64,000 nucleotides of DNA from Pohlia nutans (GCA_022496805.1 CM040102.1:20057955-20121954), one strand, 5' to 3'. Shown: positions 48,120 to 59,350, counted from the first letter of the stretch. A program made the numbers and translations. Notes: a model not told the origin generated them from the letters alone.

Positions 48120-48345
48120 TGTTGGCGACATTTATGTTCAGCAGAAAGCGTTATAAAAAAAGATGAACATATACCTGTACTGTAAGTAGGTGTAAGGCAG
48201 GGTCGTGCCAAATATTAAATATTTTTGGAAAATAATGTTGGCGACAATTATGTTCATCGGGAAGTGTTATACGAATGAACATATATCGTAGGTGGAAGGC
48301 AAAGTCGGGCGCATGTGTTCTAAACATTGTTTTCTTTTGGAAAGA
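48120..48345. repeat. diverged ~115-bp tandem duplication
   Basis: TGTTGGCGACATTTATGTTC near 48120 and TGTTGGCGACAATTATGTTC near 48237 start two units. Both continue with 'gaacatata', a 'gtaggtg.aaggca' block and 'ttttggaaa'. Non-coding. Confidence 0.7.
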
Positions 48346-49400
48346 TAAAATAAGCGTGAATGCAGTAGTCAAAGGGCAGGTTTGAACACATTAGTGCTCA
48401 ATAATTAATTAAAGTGTGGAAATTGAATTGGGTACTTCAAATATTCCCTGAAATCCTTTTTTTTTGTTTGTGATTTTTTTTCGAAAAAATAAATTCCTAA
48501 AATTTTGGCATAATTTTAATTTTAATTAATTTTTTTGCCCAACTTGCCTTTTGCCTACGGTGTTCTCTTTTTCATCATACAAAAGAGACTTTTTCGATGG
48601 TGAAAATGATGATGAGGAAGGGAATGCAAAAATAAACTATTTACCCAATCTTTTTTGGCATTTATGTTAAACATTATTTTCCTGCCAACCTTGGGTAATT
48701 ACTTGTACTTTTACCTTCTTTCAGTTTTATTAAAGAAAACAATTGAATGAGATTTCTTCCCTTTCCCATTTTCAATCCTCTAAAGCCGAAATTTGGGGTC
48801 ATGAACATTGGAATGGGTTGGCACTTCAACCTACAAAATTCTTAGAAAATGTGCTACATGTATTCTAAAACTAAGAGATTTTTATTTATTTTTTTGCAAT
48901 TTTTTTTTTGCCTTCTATAGAGGGTGGAATGTACTTGTGTTTCATTTCTCATATTTGTATTTTAAATAAAGAAAGTCGAAAATATTGCAATTCCAAAAAC
49001 ATATAGTTTTTTCTAAACTTTTAAACCCTCAACAAATGCAGAGTGTTCTTCAACATCTTAAATATCTCCAAACACAACAAAATTGGTACACAACTAAGTA
49101 ATATCATATAGAATGTAAAAGCAAAGTTGGACAGGTTTTTGTAGTGACGTTTTTTGATGTAGCCATGGTCAAACGCATCTGAAATTTTTGGGCGTGTGTT
49201 TTTTTGGGGTATTTTTTCCATCAAACGCAATTAACCTGCAATTTGTGCAGTCAAAATCAATGAAATTCATTGTGTATGTTTTTCAAATAGTTTAGAACAA
49301 GATCTTACGGTTAGAAGGTAAAGAATAACCATTCTTTTTGGAGTTTTTGCATAGGGGAGTAAAAATGGCAGCATTGGAGTGTTTTTGGAGGAAAAAACAC
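48346..49400. other. intergenic, no gene seen
   Basis: AT-rich. TTAAACCCTCAAC near 49021 could be the left end of the element ending at 49420, but the match is weak. Confidence 0.35.
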
Positions 49401-49420
49401 TCCGGTCCTTTAAGGGTTAA
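49368..49420. mobile_element. right end of a piggyBac-like element (copy R)
   Basis: GGTCCTTTAAGGG is followed by TTAA at 49417-49420. Next to it lies an 11-bp perfect stem, GGAGTGTTTTT and AAAAACACTCC, around six bases. The left end is not fixed. Confidence 0.65.
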
Positions 49421-49813
49421 TAATAATAATAATGATATTTTTCAAAGCCCTTTTTCTTCTAAAAATCAAAGTAATTACAAAAATACTCAGAATAGTATGA
49501 AAAATTTAGGGAAGATGTAAATAATAGTGATGAACAACAAGATGTGGGCATCACAAACTTCAAAGCATGTGAACATGGTGCTATGATGGGGCATTGAAAT
49601 ACAACTAAGATAATTTGGTGCCAACCTCCATACCAACCTAATATGAATAAAATGACACTAAAATGACATGTATGTGGCCTTTGGTGTCCAAATAGCACCA
49701 AAATAGTCTCGCCCAACTTTTTGGATGGGTGGCATGCTTCTCGAGTTTAAATAAAAAGAGATTCAATAGAAAACTATTTTTTCAATGTAAATTGGAATTT
49801 TAGGTTTGGAGTT

Positions 49814-50407
49814 GTAACCCTCAAGTGCCCATGCATCCATTGCATTCATTTTTTAGAAGATGTATAAATTTCATCCATATTTTCTCATCTATCATGCACT
49901 TTTTGCAGTGTGGATTTTTCACTATAGATTTTATGGGAAGTTAGCTTCATATATGTGTGAACCGATTAAAAAGGGGATGATTTGTGAAAATTTTATACCT
50001 CATTTCATATTGCAGTGATTCACCAAAATCTTCTTGGATCTTAGTTCAAAATGAATCAAAAGTGCTCCTAAAAAAGTCAACTCATAAAATTAAGCAACCA
50101 AAAAATCTCCAAATATCACTACATTTACAATATTACATTTCAATGCATCACAACAAATTTCATTCACAGATTGTCAATATCTTATTCGTAATCAAATAAC
50201 AAAAGAATTTTAAATTTTGAGTTTCAAATTTATATAGAATTATTGATAATAGCAATCATAGATCTAACCACATGGATAGAACCTAAAATTCATAATGTAC
50301 AACTTTTATCCATACACCAAGTCCAAATATCCCTCTAGGTTGCAATTTATAATGCATCTTTGCAAAACTGCTGAATTTGGAGAGGGCTCTAGACATTTAA
50401 AGGTTAA
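49814..50407. mobile_element. piggyBac-like element, 580-bp family (copy O)
   Basis: GTAA (49814-49817) then CCCTCAAGTGCCC; right end GACATTTAAAGG then TTAA at 50404-50407. The 586-bp interior is collinear with copy L without its retroposon. Decayed termini suggest age. Confidence 0.75.
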
Positions 50408-50581
50408 AAGTGTTGTGAAAAACGCAATTTTACCAATTTTGAAGAATGGAAAATTGAACTAAAAAGTAGAAGATAACCCCCACACTTTCTTAGTTGGGAT
50501 CATCTTTATTTCAAACATGAAAATCAACGTTCAAACGACCAAACATGGCCCCATGGGGTTCCTTGCATGCTAAGGGGTTAA
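50408..50581. mobile_element. right part of a piggyBac-like element (copy S)
   Basis: GCATGCTAAGGGG is followed by TTAA at 50578-50581. GGCCCCATGGGGTTCC, with a perfect CCCCATGGGG core, sits just inside. The ~115 bp before it match 14728-14870 in reverse. The left end is not resolved. Confidence 0.6.
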
Positions 50582-50765
50582 TGGATATCTGTGTCCATTG
50601 GTTATGTCTCAGAGGTTTCCAAGGTTAGGGAAGAAGGTTGTGCAAGATGCCATTGCAATGCCCTAAATGAAGGGTGCACTAAAGATTTGGACTTCCGAGA
50701 CAATAGTCACTGAATTCAACGTCTTTGTCATTAAAAAAAAAAGAAAAATAGGAAAAGACAACATC

Positions 50766-51316
50766 TTAACCCTTTAGCACGCCGGCGTCCAGAATCTGGA
50801 CGCCGGATGAATTTCAGCAGGTCGATTTCTGTAGGTACCAGATGTTTTTCATCCATTTTTAATTTATTTTTCATTCTTGTGCTAGTTGAATACCATTTGT
50901 ACGGTATGGATCTTCCAAATAAGATAATGTGAATTTTTGAATATTTACAAAAGTGATTACCGTCAAGTTTCAATCTTAGTTCAAAAAGAAAGACCTTAAG
51001 TATGGATTTTCCATAGTAAGTAGAATCAAATAATGGAAACCATACCATCTCGTAGTGCATGTCATTCTAATTTCATTACAATATTTAAAAAAAAAATTGT
51101 GTTAATTTTGGATTTTTAATTGAATTTCAAGAGAAAACCTTGCAAAATTACTTTAAAAATATTAATAATAAATATGATGAATCCAACTGTACAAATGTTA
51201 TCTACACATTGACATTTACAACTTTGTTTTGTACATCAACTCCATTTCCGTTTTTCATCAACCATTTTATAACAAATCTTTGAAAACAGTGTTGAATCGG
51301 GACGTTAAAGGGTTAA
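50766..51316. mobile_element. piggyBac-like element with a 25-bp subterminal palindrome (copy J)
   Basis: TTAA at 50766-50769 and 51313-51316 flank 543 bp. Ends are CCCTTTAGCACG and, reversed, CCCTTTAACGTCCCGATTC. Positions 50781-50805 form a perfect odd palindrome, CCGGCGTCCAGA, A, TCTGGACGCCGG. The right part is the reverse of the left part of copy K. No coding sequence. Confidence 0.88.
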
Positions 51317-51721
51317 TGCACAGGTTGTACCAAGGAGCACCAGCACAGGCCATTCTAGGATTATATTACGTAGGAAACTCTGTTCATAATAAGAATTAAG
51401 TACATATTAAACTTCTTAGAATACACGTGCAACAAAGTCTTCTAGAGAATGCTCTCTTTCTCGAAGGTGCCGCTAAGCTCTCTTTAGCATAATTACTCTA
51501 ATACCTTTTGAACTGAACCCAAGTTCTTATGCAACATAAGAGCCCGAAAGAGCAGTGATACCCGGCCTAATCCAATTCATATAAACACAGAACTCCATAG
51601 TTCTAGATACAATGCATGCAAGTCTCTTCTGAAGAGCTTATGGTCAGCAATTATAATGACAACCTACAAAGAGAAAGGATGAAAGTCTCAGTTAAAGGTT
51701 ACCAGAAAGAAAATTGGACAG

Positions 51722-54700
51722 CTACCGCCGCCTCGGCAACTTCAGTTTCTCAAACCGTGCATCCAAATCATCCTCGTCAATGGTCTTTGGAGAAGGCTCA
51801 TAATCATCGGAGCCATGATACTTTTGGGTACCTGAGAAAAGCGAAGCATCATGTAACTCGTCTTCATCGTCAAAGTGAGATGTCCGTGGTACACTCCCCA
51901 GACGAGAAGGCTCACGGGCTCTTCCAACTGAGCCTTCATCGTCGTTGAACAACGGAGAGCCTTCTCGGCTCCGTGAACTAAACTTGGAACTGTATTGCTT
52001 TCCAGAAGCAAACAGTTGGTCATACGATGTATCATAGGTTTCTTCGGGCCTTGCTGAATCATACGAGTCCGCATGCTCATTTTTTCCATAGCTGTGATCA
52101 CTCGAGTCAAAGGCGCTGTACCGAAGTGTCGTCTTGTCCCTGTTGGCATCGAAGATGTCATACCTTTCAGGGTCGTCTCTTGCAGGATATCTTTCAGGGT
52201 CGTCTCTGGAGATCCACTTAAGTCCACCCCCTTTGCTCCCGGATGTGCTGTGACCACCATGGGAAGAACTGTCGCGCTCTTGCTTTCCAGATCTAAACAA
52301 TACTGACCCCTCACCTGCAGTGATTTTTTTTATGTCAGGAGACAGTTTAGCATATCAGGATAATAGAGTTGTGTAACCTAGGTGTTACTTAGGCAATACC
52401 TGGGTGATACCTAGGTTTAAAGAGGCTGCACATCTTGTCTCCATGTAGGAAATTTGGCTATTGTTCAAAAATCTTTTGTACTCCCTCTGTCCCATAATGG
52501 CTGGCACGTAGGTTCTCTCAAATCTACCTCTTGAGGTAGATTTGAGAGAACCTACGTGCCAGCCATTATGGGACAGAGGGAGTATCAATTAGTCAGCCCA
52601 AATTTTATGTAGCAATTTGGCTAAAATTAGCAACAAAACAAATCACTGCTCACCTGCATCGTCTTCGTCATCACTATCAAATGCTGGCTTGCTGGATGTG
52701 TCTGCTTTCTGAAAATTAAGCTTGGTTGCCTTCAACGGGGGCTTCTGTTTTCCATATGATTCGGTGCGCTCATACTCAGATTTGGACGGTCTCGCTTTCG
52801 TCCCGCCAGCCCCCCTGCCACGAGGTACATCATATTCTCCCGGTTCGCTATCACTGTCATCACTGAATCTCTTTGGTGGTGGTGCTTGCTTTTTGGTCTC
52901 TGGCACATATCTTCCGCGTGTTTGCACATTCCTCCTTTCTTCTTCTTCTTCGTCACTGTCCAAATCTGTGGCACTTTCTTCATCCTCAGGTGGAGGCCTT
53001 GAGTCCTGTCGAGGAGGAGCAATTTTCTCAGGTACCCTGGAGCTGTAATCACCACTGTGCTTTCTGGCCAGCTCCGTTGCGGCTCGAGCTGCTGCAACTG
53101 CACGGTGTGCCAACTCTTGAGCTGCTTGCGCAGCGGTAACCGCATCTGGGTAATTGCCTTGCTTTGTCGATACATAAGCGTCTGTCTCAGTATCAGGTCT
53201 ACCATCCAAGGAAGTGTCCTGTCTTGCCTGATCAACAGTAGGAACCTTCTGAACAGGAGGAACGTACTTAACAGGTGAAGGAGCTTCATACTTTGTAGGT
53301 GGAGGGATATTCCTAAATGGGACATTCTGTTTCCTGTCGTCCTCATATGGAGATGCAGACGAAGATAATCCATCCAAATCTGCAGGCATCTGGGACATAG
53401 TTATAATGGGAACCTCACTTGCAGAATCAGAGGCTCCAGTAGATTGTGAACTGCTCAACTGGGATGACGGCTCATTCGCTCCAAGGAAATGGTTCGGTCC
53501 ATCCTGTACATTGAACGACCTATTTAGCACAAAAAGAAAGAAAAGAAGAGGGCAGAATTCAACTGAACCAAGTACGTACTTGACTGACTGAAAGTAGTAC
53601 TTATATCTATTGTAAGATGAAAACAGCACAAGACAAACGGGTCAGACATCGGCCTTACCAGCAAATCTTCATGAGATTTCAATAGTTCTGCTTCTGTATC
53701 TGAAGGATCCCAGCCCACGTCATGCTCAGCAGCGATCTCCTTCATCAGTTTCAATTTCACCTCCCCAGAAGGTGCACGTACTGAGAGCTTCTCAATTATC
53801 TGCCAATTTCAAATAAAGACAACATTCAAACGGATGTACTCAGCTCCAGAATAAACAAATTCTCACATCTAATATTGGTACAAAAAGTGCTAGCAACTGC
53901 AACTTCTCTGTCCTGTTGCCAATGCAGAGGTTGTGCAGAAGCATGTAAAGCGAAAAGACCTACCCGACGGTTAACGCCACAGTCAGGACGCAGCTCTGCA
54001 GCAGCTGCTGCAAATTCTTTCCCGTATTTGGCAGCAAAAAGCTGGCGAATTTGTAGAAGTTCGGGTAAATCAGAACAGCGTGGAGAGGCAAAAATCAAAC
54101 TTGAGATGGCCTCCTTCAAATCTAAAGGGCAGTTCCTGCAATCGCAACGTGCTGCTCATAAGACCAAAACCAAACACAAAATTGATAACTAGAACATTCT
54201 TCATACCGATAACATAGCCGAAGTGCTGCAATGATCAGCCTCATAGCGAAGTCTACAACAATCGTAGGTTAAGAACATAGAGAACAGAAACATATTATCT
54301 GAACCCTAGGATTGAGCAAAAGTCCATCTTTTAGAGAATTTTTCCAAAGTAGAAGGCGTAAGAGACGGATTGACATACTTTTGTGACTCTATTATAGGGA
54401 GTCGAACAGCCACAAGCTCACAGAATAATTCGAGTATGTCATATGCTGCCAAAATGTTCTGCTCTCGAATAATATGCTCAACCTGATATCAAAAAATTTC
54501 ATTCTGATAAGACGGATATTGCAATTAAAGAACTCAATGACAAGTCCAAAGCCAAAAGGAATCCAGAGCGCAGTAATCATAACAAACTCACTAGAGCAAC
54601 ATAAGATTTGCATGTCTTTATGCAGGAAAAGAAACACGAAATTAACTGATTGCCTTGCCATAGCAAGACAAGAAATAATGATAAAGATGCTAATGCCGTG

Positions 54701-55166
54701 CTGGAGCTCATGAGAGGCGGCTCTTAAAAAACCTTTGCATGGACAGTAATCAGTAGGAAAAAAGTAAATGAGGAGACAGAAATACGCACACGAATCCTTG
54801 CACTGGGCTCTTGCCCGCTGGTGAGTAGTTGAGAAATTTCTTTACGCATTTGCTTGACCTGAATTTCTCTCTTATTTCGGAGCAGTTTGATGCGTGCCAT
54901 TGCCAGCCTCAGCAACGTCTTACTGCGAAGCCAATTCATTTATTTTTCGTTAAATGTAACTATTCTTAGAAGAGAGCGTCGAACCTTTAGAAGAACAGTG
55001 GCACGTGTCCAGTATCACCAGCTTAGTCTTTACAAATTGGGAAAGCTTGACACCAAAACTGACCACTTAGAATTCGAAATCCTGCATAGTTGTAATACAT
55101 TGTAAAAAAACTCTATACTCACCATTTCTGGGCTTTGAAACCCTTCCCAAGCATCGAATCCCACAT
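51722..55166 (-). CDS. ISTL: IST1-like ESCRT-III-associated protein
   Basis: Seven minus-strand exons, 55166-55123, 54922-54790, 54482-54379, 54135-53964, 53799-53659, 53503-52654 and 52314-51722, give 678 residues. The first ~190 residues are the IST1 domain: GFKAQKCKTLLRLAMARIKL, then MRKEISQLL, ARIRVEHIIREQN, CELVAVRLPIIESQK, NCPLDLKEAISSLIFASPRC, and RPDCGVNRR. IST1 binds ESCRT-III CHMP1 and Vps4/SKD1 in multivesicular-body sorting at endosomes. The long tail is Ser/Pro/Glu-rich and probably disordered. It ends DLDARFEKLK, the short C-terminal motif of plant IST1-like proteins. The first of two in-frame ATGs (55166, 55154) is used. RDDPERY is duplicated in the last exon. A 33-nt stretch (54239-54207) with acceptor and donor could be an in-frame cassette exon, but canonical proteins lack it. 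A Stowaway element sits in the last intron. Confidence 0.92.
52479..52584. mobile_element. Stowaway-type MITE (family 2, 102 bp) in an intron
   Basis: TA at 52479-52480 and 52583-52584 flank a 102-bp almost perfect palindrome beginning CTCCCTCTGTCCCATAATGG. It lies in the last intron of the IST1-like gene and would form a long hairpin in the pre-mRNA. Confidence 0.9.
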
Positions 55167-55579
55167 GATGCTGGTCGTGGTTGATGTAGCTTCTTAAAAA
55201 AATCACTCCACCCCTCGGTAAGCTAACCCTAGCTGCAAAATCACAAAACACATTAAGCTGTAGAAACCTCATCAAAACCTTATATTGGTAGATTACAGAG
55301 TTCCTCATCATCCAATCCCACGCAGACCAATGACTTGTATAAACAACAACGATCTCGACAAAACCACAGAGTAAAAAAATCGAACATTCCGGTTGTAATA
55401 GAGCTAGACCTAACTCCCAAGGAACCGAACACTTACAGAAACCACATCAATTCAATCAATTTCCATCCACTCATCCAATATAGAAACGAAATTCAAACAC
55501 TCGCTTCCGTCTAATAAATCAAACCTAGACAAAAGCTCCATAAAAGAATTGAAAAAATCCAATAAATTTGAAAAAATCA

Positions 55580-55807
55580 CTCCCTCCGTCCCAAAGTTAT
55601 TGTCATACAAATTTGTTTGGTATGTCTTTGAGCCAATTTCATTGATCATATTGTAAGAAACATGATTAAAAAAGTTCCAAATTATGTCACTAGAACATTG
55701 CATGTGTTCATTGCAACCTAAATAAAATTAGTCACAAGGAAGTATTTGTTTGACCTACTTAAAAAAGCACTTTCAAACACGACAATAACTTTGGGACGGA
55801 GGGAGTA
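55580..55807. mobile_element. Stowaway-type MITE (family 1)
   Basis: A 226-bp element, 55580-55805, starts CTCCCTCCGTCCCAAAG and ends in the inverted copy, followed by TA. The left target is CA, so one target base has changed. Homologous to 1693-1946. It lies upstream of the IST1-like gene. Confidence 0.85.
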
Positions 55808-56401
55808 CTAGAATCGAAGTAAGAAGTTGAATTCGACAGTCCTTGCAACGGCGAAACTAAAAATCACCAGAAAAGCAGACCTACCTCGCAAGCTTGCCCT
55901 TCCTTCCCCGCCCTCCTCAAAAAGGACACCGAAATAGACGGGAGAAGCCAGGAGCTCCCCTTCCAAGTAACGGAACAGAGTAAAAGCGATCACTGCAACA
56001 CGGGGACTGATTGTTGACAACAATAAGAAGCTTTTTGTGTGCACCAAAAGCTTGCTTGCTTGGAAGTAGGGTTGGTTTCTGACTGAAGAAGAAGTTCCCT
56101 AAGAATGTTCGCAAGCTCGGGAACGCGACGTGGTCGTGGATTACCGTGTATCTTCAGAATCTGTAGATTCGGGATGGGGAATGATCCACCGACCTGCTAC
56201 CGTGGCTGCATGGAAACTTCGTCGGTGATTCCTGTCACATAGAAATGCACCGGGACCGACTCGTAATAAGAGCATTTCCAGAAGTACAGGTGTCGGAGTG
56301 CGAGCTTGTGAGGCAAGATTTCAGTTTTGTTTGCGTATTTGAGTTATCTCTAAAGGCAACATAGGGTATATAACATTCAGTAGTCTTTGTGAGTAGAATA
56401 G
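55808..56401. other. likely promoter/5' leader region of the IST1-like gene
   Basis: Moderate GC with no supported coding sequence. Its position upstream of the minus-strand gene suggests promoter or leader. Confidence 0.35.
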
Positions 56402-57735
56402 AGGGGGGGCCGTACAAGGCCGTTCAGTTGAAAATTGAGGTGCTTTCCAGTTGAGATTGATTTCAACTGGAGGCCACACAGGGAGGTCCAGTTGAACTGG
56501 GAGAAAATTTCTCAACTGTGGTTCCCCCAAGTGAGAAAAATTTTCTACCGTGGTCCCCCACACCACGGTTGAAATTAACACTATGAAACTCAACGGTGCT
56601 CCCCCCCACCGTTGAGTGAAGTTTTTGGATGATTTCGCTCTGCGCTTACGGAAAATCCTCCCCCCATTTTCCACAATACAATTTATAAATAATTTGGGGG
56701 GATTGGGGGGTGTAATCTAATTTATTTTTATTTAGTATCTGTTTAGTGTTGCTTCAAATTGACTGCTGGCTATCTCGAAGGTATAGGTATATACATAAAA
56801 ATTTAATTATTATAATACTAAAAATATATATATACTGAAAATATTATTTAGTTTATACTGAAAGTATATTGTTTTCAGTATAGTTCATATAAGGTGAAGT
56901 AATAAATGTTCAATAAGGTTCAGTTATATATATAATTCAAAATAATTGAACTATATGGTTATCTGCTGGCTATCTTCAAAATAATTGACTGCTGGCTATT
57001 ATTAAGTATTTCAATTATTCAAGTATTTAAGTATTCAGATTATTATTAATTATTTTAAGTATATATTTATATATATTTAAAACTACATATACATGATGTG
57101 TATTTAAAATTATATATTTACATATATGTGTGTGCATTTAATGGTATTTGAAATTATATATATTTATTCATAATAACATTTGTGTCAAAATTATCCAATT
57201 TATACAAAATAATATAATCTATGTTTCAACAATCCAATTTGTGTAAAAATAATCCAATTAGTTTTTTGATAATATAATTTATGAAAAAAGAATCTAATTC
57301 TTTAAAATAATCCAATTTACAACAAAATACATTAATTTGTATCAAAATATTATAATTTATGAAAATCAATCTAATTTTTTTTAAACATATCATTATATTC
57401 CAAAATAATGAACTATATGCCAAATTATAACAATACATTCTCATTCATTTGAATATGGCTTTCAAAAAATTTATAAATAAATAATTCATGAATAAAAAGT
57501 TTAAAGGTGCATTGATGAATTGTGAATTCTCACCAATCGCTTTATTTTCAACTGATTTTCTAGTGCGGCCTACAGTTGAAAAACACTCAAACTCGGGTTG
57601 AAAATTTTCAACTGAATTGATTAAACTGAACTGCCTGTGCGGCCTACAGTTCAGTTGAAAACTTTCAACTAATAGTTGAAAATCTCAACTGGCTAAGTTC
57701 AACTCAACTGAACTGGGCTTCCTGTGCGGCCCTCC
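56402..57735. mobile_element. 1.3-kb non-autonomous element with CAGTTGA subterminal arrays
   Basis: The left terminus GGGGGGGCCGTACAAGGCCG is matched at the right by the reverse of CCTGTGCGGCCCTCC. The first ~180 bp and last ~200 bp each contain many copies of CAGTTGA/TCAACTG in both orientations. The interior is AT-rich without coding sequence. Short GGGCCG ends with subterminal motif arrays suit an hAT-type element; a clear 8-bp target duplication was not found, so the class is tentative. Confidence 0.65.
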
Positions 57736-58369
57736 ATAAAGTTAAACGAAAAGAAGGCCATGGAACCTCCCTTTTCAACCTCCTTCTAACCTCTCTTTTG
57801 ATCTCTTTTGAGCTATGTTTGGGTTGAATAGTGTCGTGTCATAACTTGTCCCCTTGTAGGTCATGGGTTTGGAGCTTTTGGTAGGAGGTGTGGAAGTCAT
57901 TGCGAGGTGTGGAGAATAATGACAGTGGCTTGCTTTAGATTGTCTCCCAACTCATCATGAACTAGTTTTCTGTCTATTTATATTTCCATATGAATTCAAG
58001 AGGAGCTCAAGAGGAGTTTGCTAAAACTTTTCTCTTTGAACTAACTTTTTGGTTAACTTTAATGATGTGGAATATTTCACATCATTTCAACCCAATGAGA
58101 TGATGTGGGATATCATAGTTATGGGGGCACGTGGCATTAAGCAAGAGCAATCAACGATGATGAGCAATAATCAAAAGCACTCACTCAATCACAATTTAAT
58201 AGTGTTTAGTAATTGTTTATTTGATTCAACATATAGTTCATTCAATTACAAAACACTAGTCACTCCATATATAAAAGTGGATGAAACTGAAAGGCAGCCT
58301 CTTAGAAGGCTACTAAATGTTATGTAGCCTATCTGCTACCATGTAACTTTTAGAAATCTCTGTCACAAG
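57736..58369. other. intergenic with a SINE-like remnant
   Basis: 57925-57975 shares 'cttgctttagatt' and a 'ccaactcatcatgaactag' block with 43530-43570. No gene seen. Confidence 0.45.
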
Positions 58370-58600
58370 GAGCCAAGCCGATTGGTTTAGGAAAGCATGA
58401 GGTTGGTAAGGGCGGACTTAAAGATTCTACTATGGGAACGCTAGTGTGGTATGGGAGAACTTCTCTTGCATTGGGGAGGTTCAAGGTTTGAATCTCTATG
58501 ACATTAGGATGTTGTGATTGGTTAAAACGAAAGGGGCCAAAACTCATTTTTGTCACTTTTCAAGCTAAAAAACTAGTTTTGCACTGTCTTTCCTCTTGTG
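58370..58600 (+). mobile_element. SINE-like copy (tRNA-derived style)
   Basis: AGCCAAGCCGATTGGTTTAG at the head and AGGTTTGAATCTC (a B-box-like motif) at about 58485 suggest a tRNA-derived SINE. TTGCATTGGGGAGGT is shared with the copy at 43438. Ends are not fixed. Confidence 0.5.
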
Positions 58601-58800
58601 GAATTTTTTTGCTTGACTGTACAGACAACTCTATTGTGATTTTCAAATCAACAATCATGTGCCAAAGTAGTATTTGTTAAAGATTTGGAGACAAGGCCAA
58701 TTGATTGTTAAAACTTCTTGGATACGATACTCACTTAGCAACACCAAGTTATGTACATCTCATAGCTGCTAAAATGGATCAAACATGAATTGAACCCTGC

Positions 58801-58980
58801 AAACACTACTAGAAAAGGCGTCGCTTCTCGCTCAAAAACAATGTCAAAATTCATTGTACACACTTGTCCTATTTGATGAATCACACTCACGAAGTCTTAA
58901 GCGCATGTGCAGTGAGTGCGAAGTGGTGCCGTTTCACTCACCTAGTGAGCAAAAAGCGACACCTTCTCCTCGTAGTGAAG
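58801..58980. mobile_element. CACTA-like MITE, 174 bp
   Basis: Starts CACTACTAGAAAAGGCGTCG (58804) and ends with the inverse of CACTACGAGGAGAAGG (58977). The subterminal GCGTCGCTTCTCGCTC is matched by GTGTCGCTTTTTGCTC. Flanks AAA and AAG are a near 3-bp duplication. CACTA ends with a 3-bp target are the CACTA (En/Spm) signature. Confidence 0.8.
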
Positions 58981-59198
58981 GTGGAGTAGAAGTTGGACCC
59001 TCAATCGAATGGAGGTGATTGCAGACATGCATCAGAAAACTTGAGTCAAACTATTTTGGTGCCATTTTGACACCAAAGGCTACATACAGGTCATTTTAGT
59101 GTTATTTTATTCATACTAGGTTGGTATGGAGGTTGACACCAAATTAACTTAATTCCATTTCAATGCACCATCGTGCACCATATTCACATACCTTGAAG

Positions 59199-59350
59199 TT
59201 CCTGATTGGGAAGAGGAGAGTAGTATTGTCCCAATGTCCCTTTGTCCCGTGGGCATCGGGTCATTGACATTACGAACGGACACTTTATTCACGCCGGCCC
59301 ATTTCTTTGGGTTGGTGTTTCTATCTATCTTCCTGATTGGGGAGAGGGGG
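59199..59350 (+). mobile_element. short non-LTR retroposon with ~18-bp target duplication (copy 4)
   Basis: TTCCTGATTGGGAAGAGG near 59199 and TTCCTGATTGGGGAGAGG near 59331 flank the GGACAC-family body ('gggcatcgggtcattgac', 'gacactttattcacgccgg') ending in CTATCTATCT. It lies upstream of the STN-like kinase gene. Confidence 0.8.

Noticed and set aside
37203..51316. A piggyBac transposase gene or relic
   Set aside because: No frame in the element-rich regions shows a DDE transposase-like stretch; all TTAA elements here appear non-coding.
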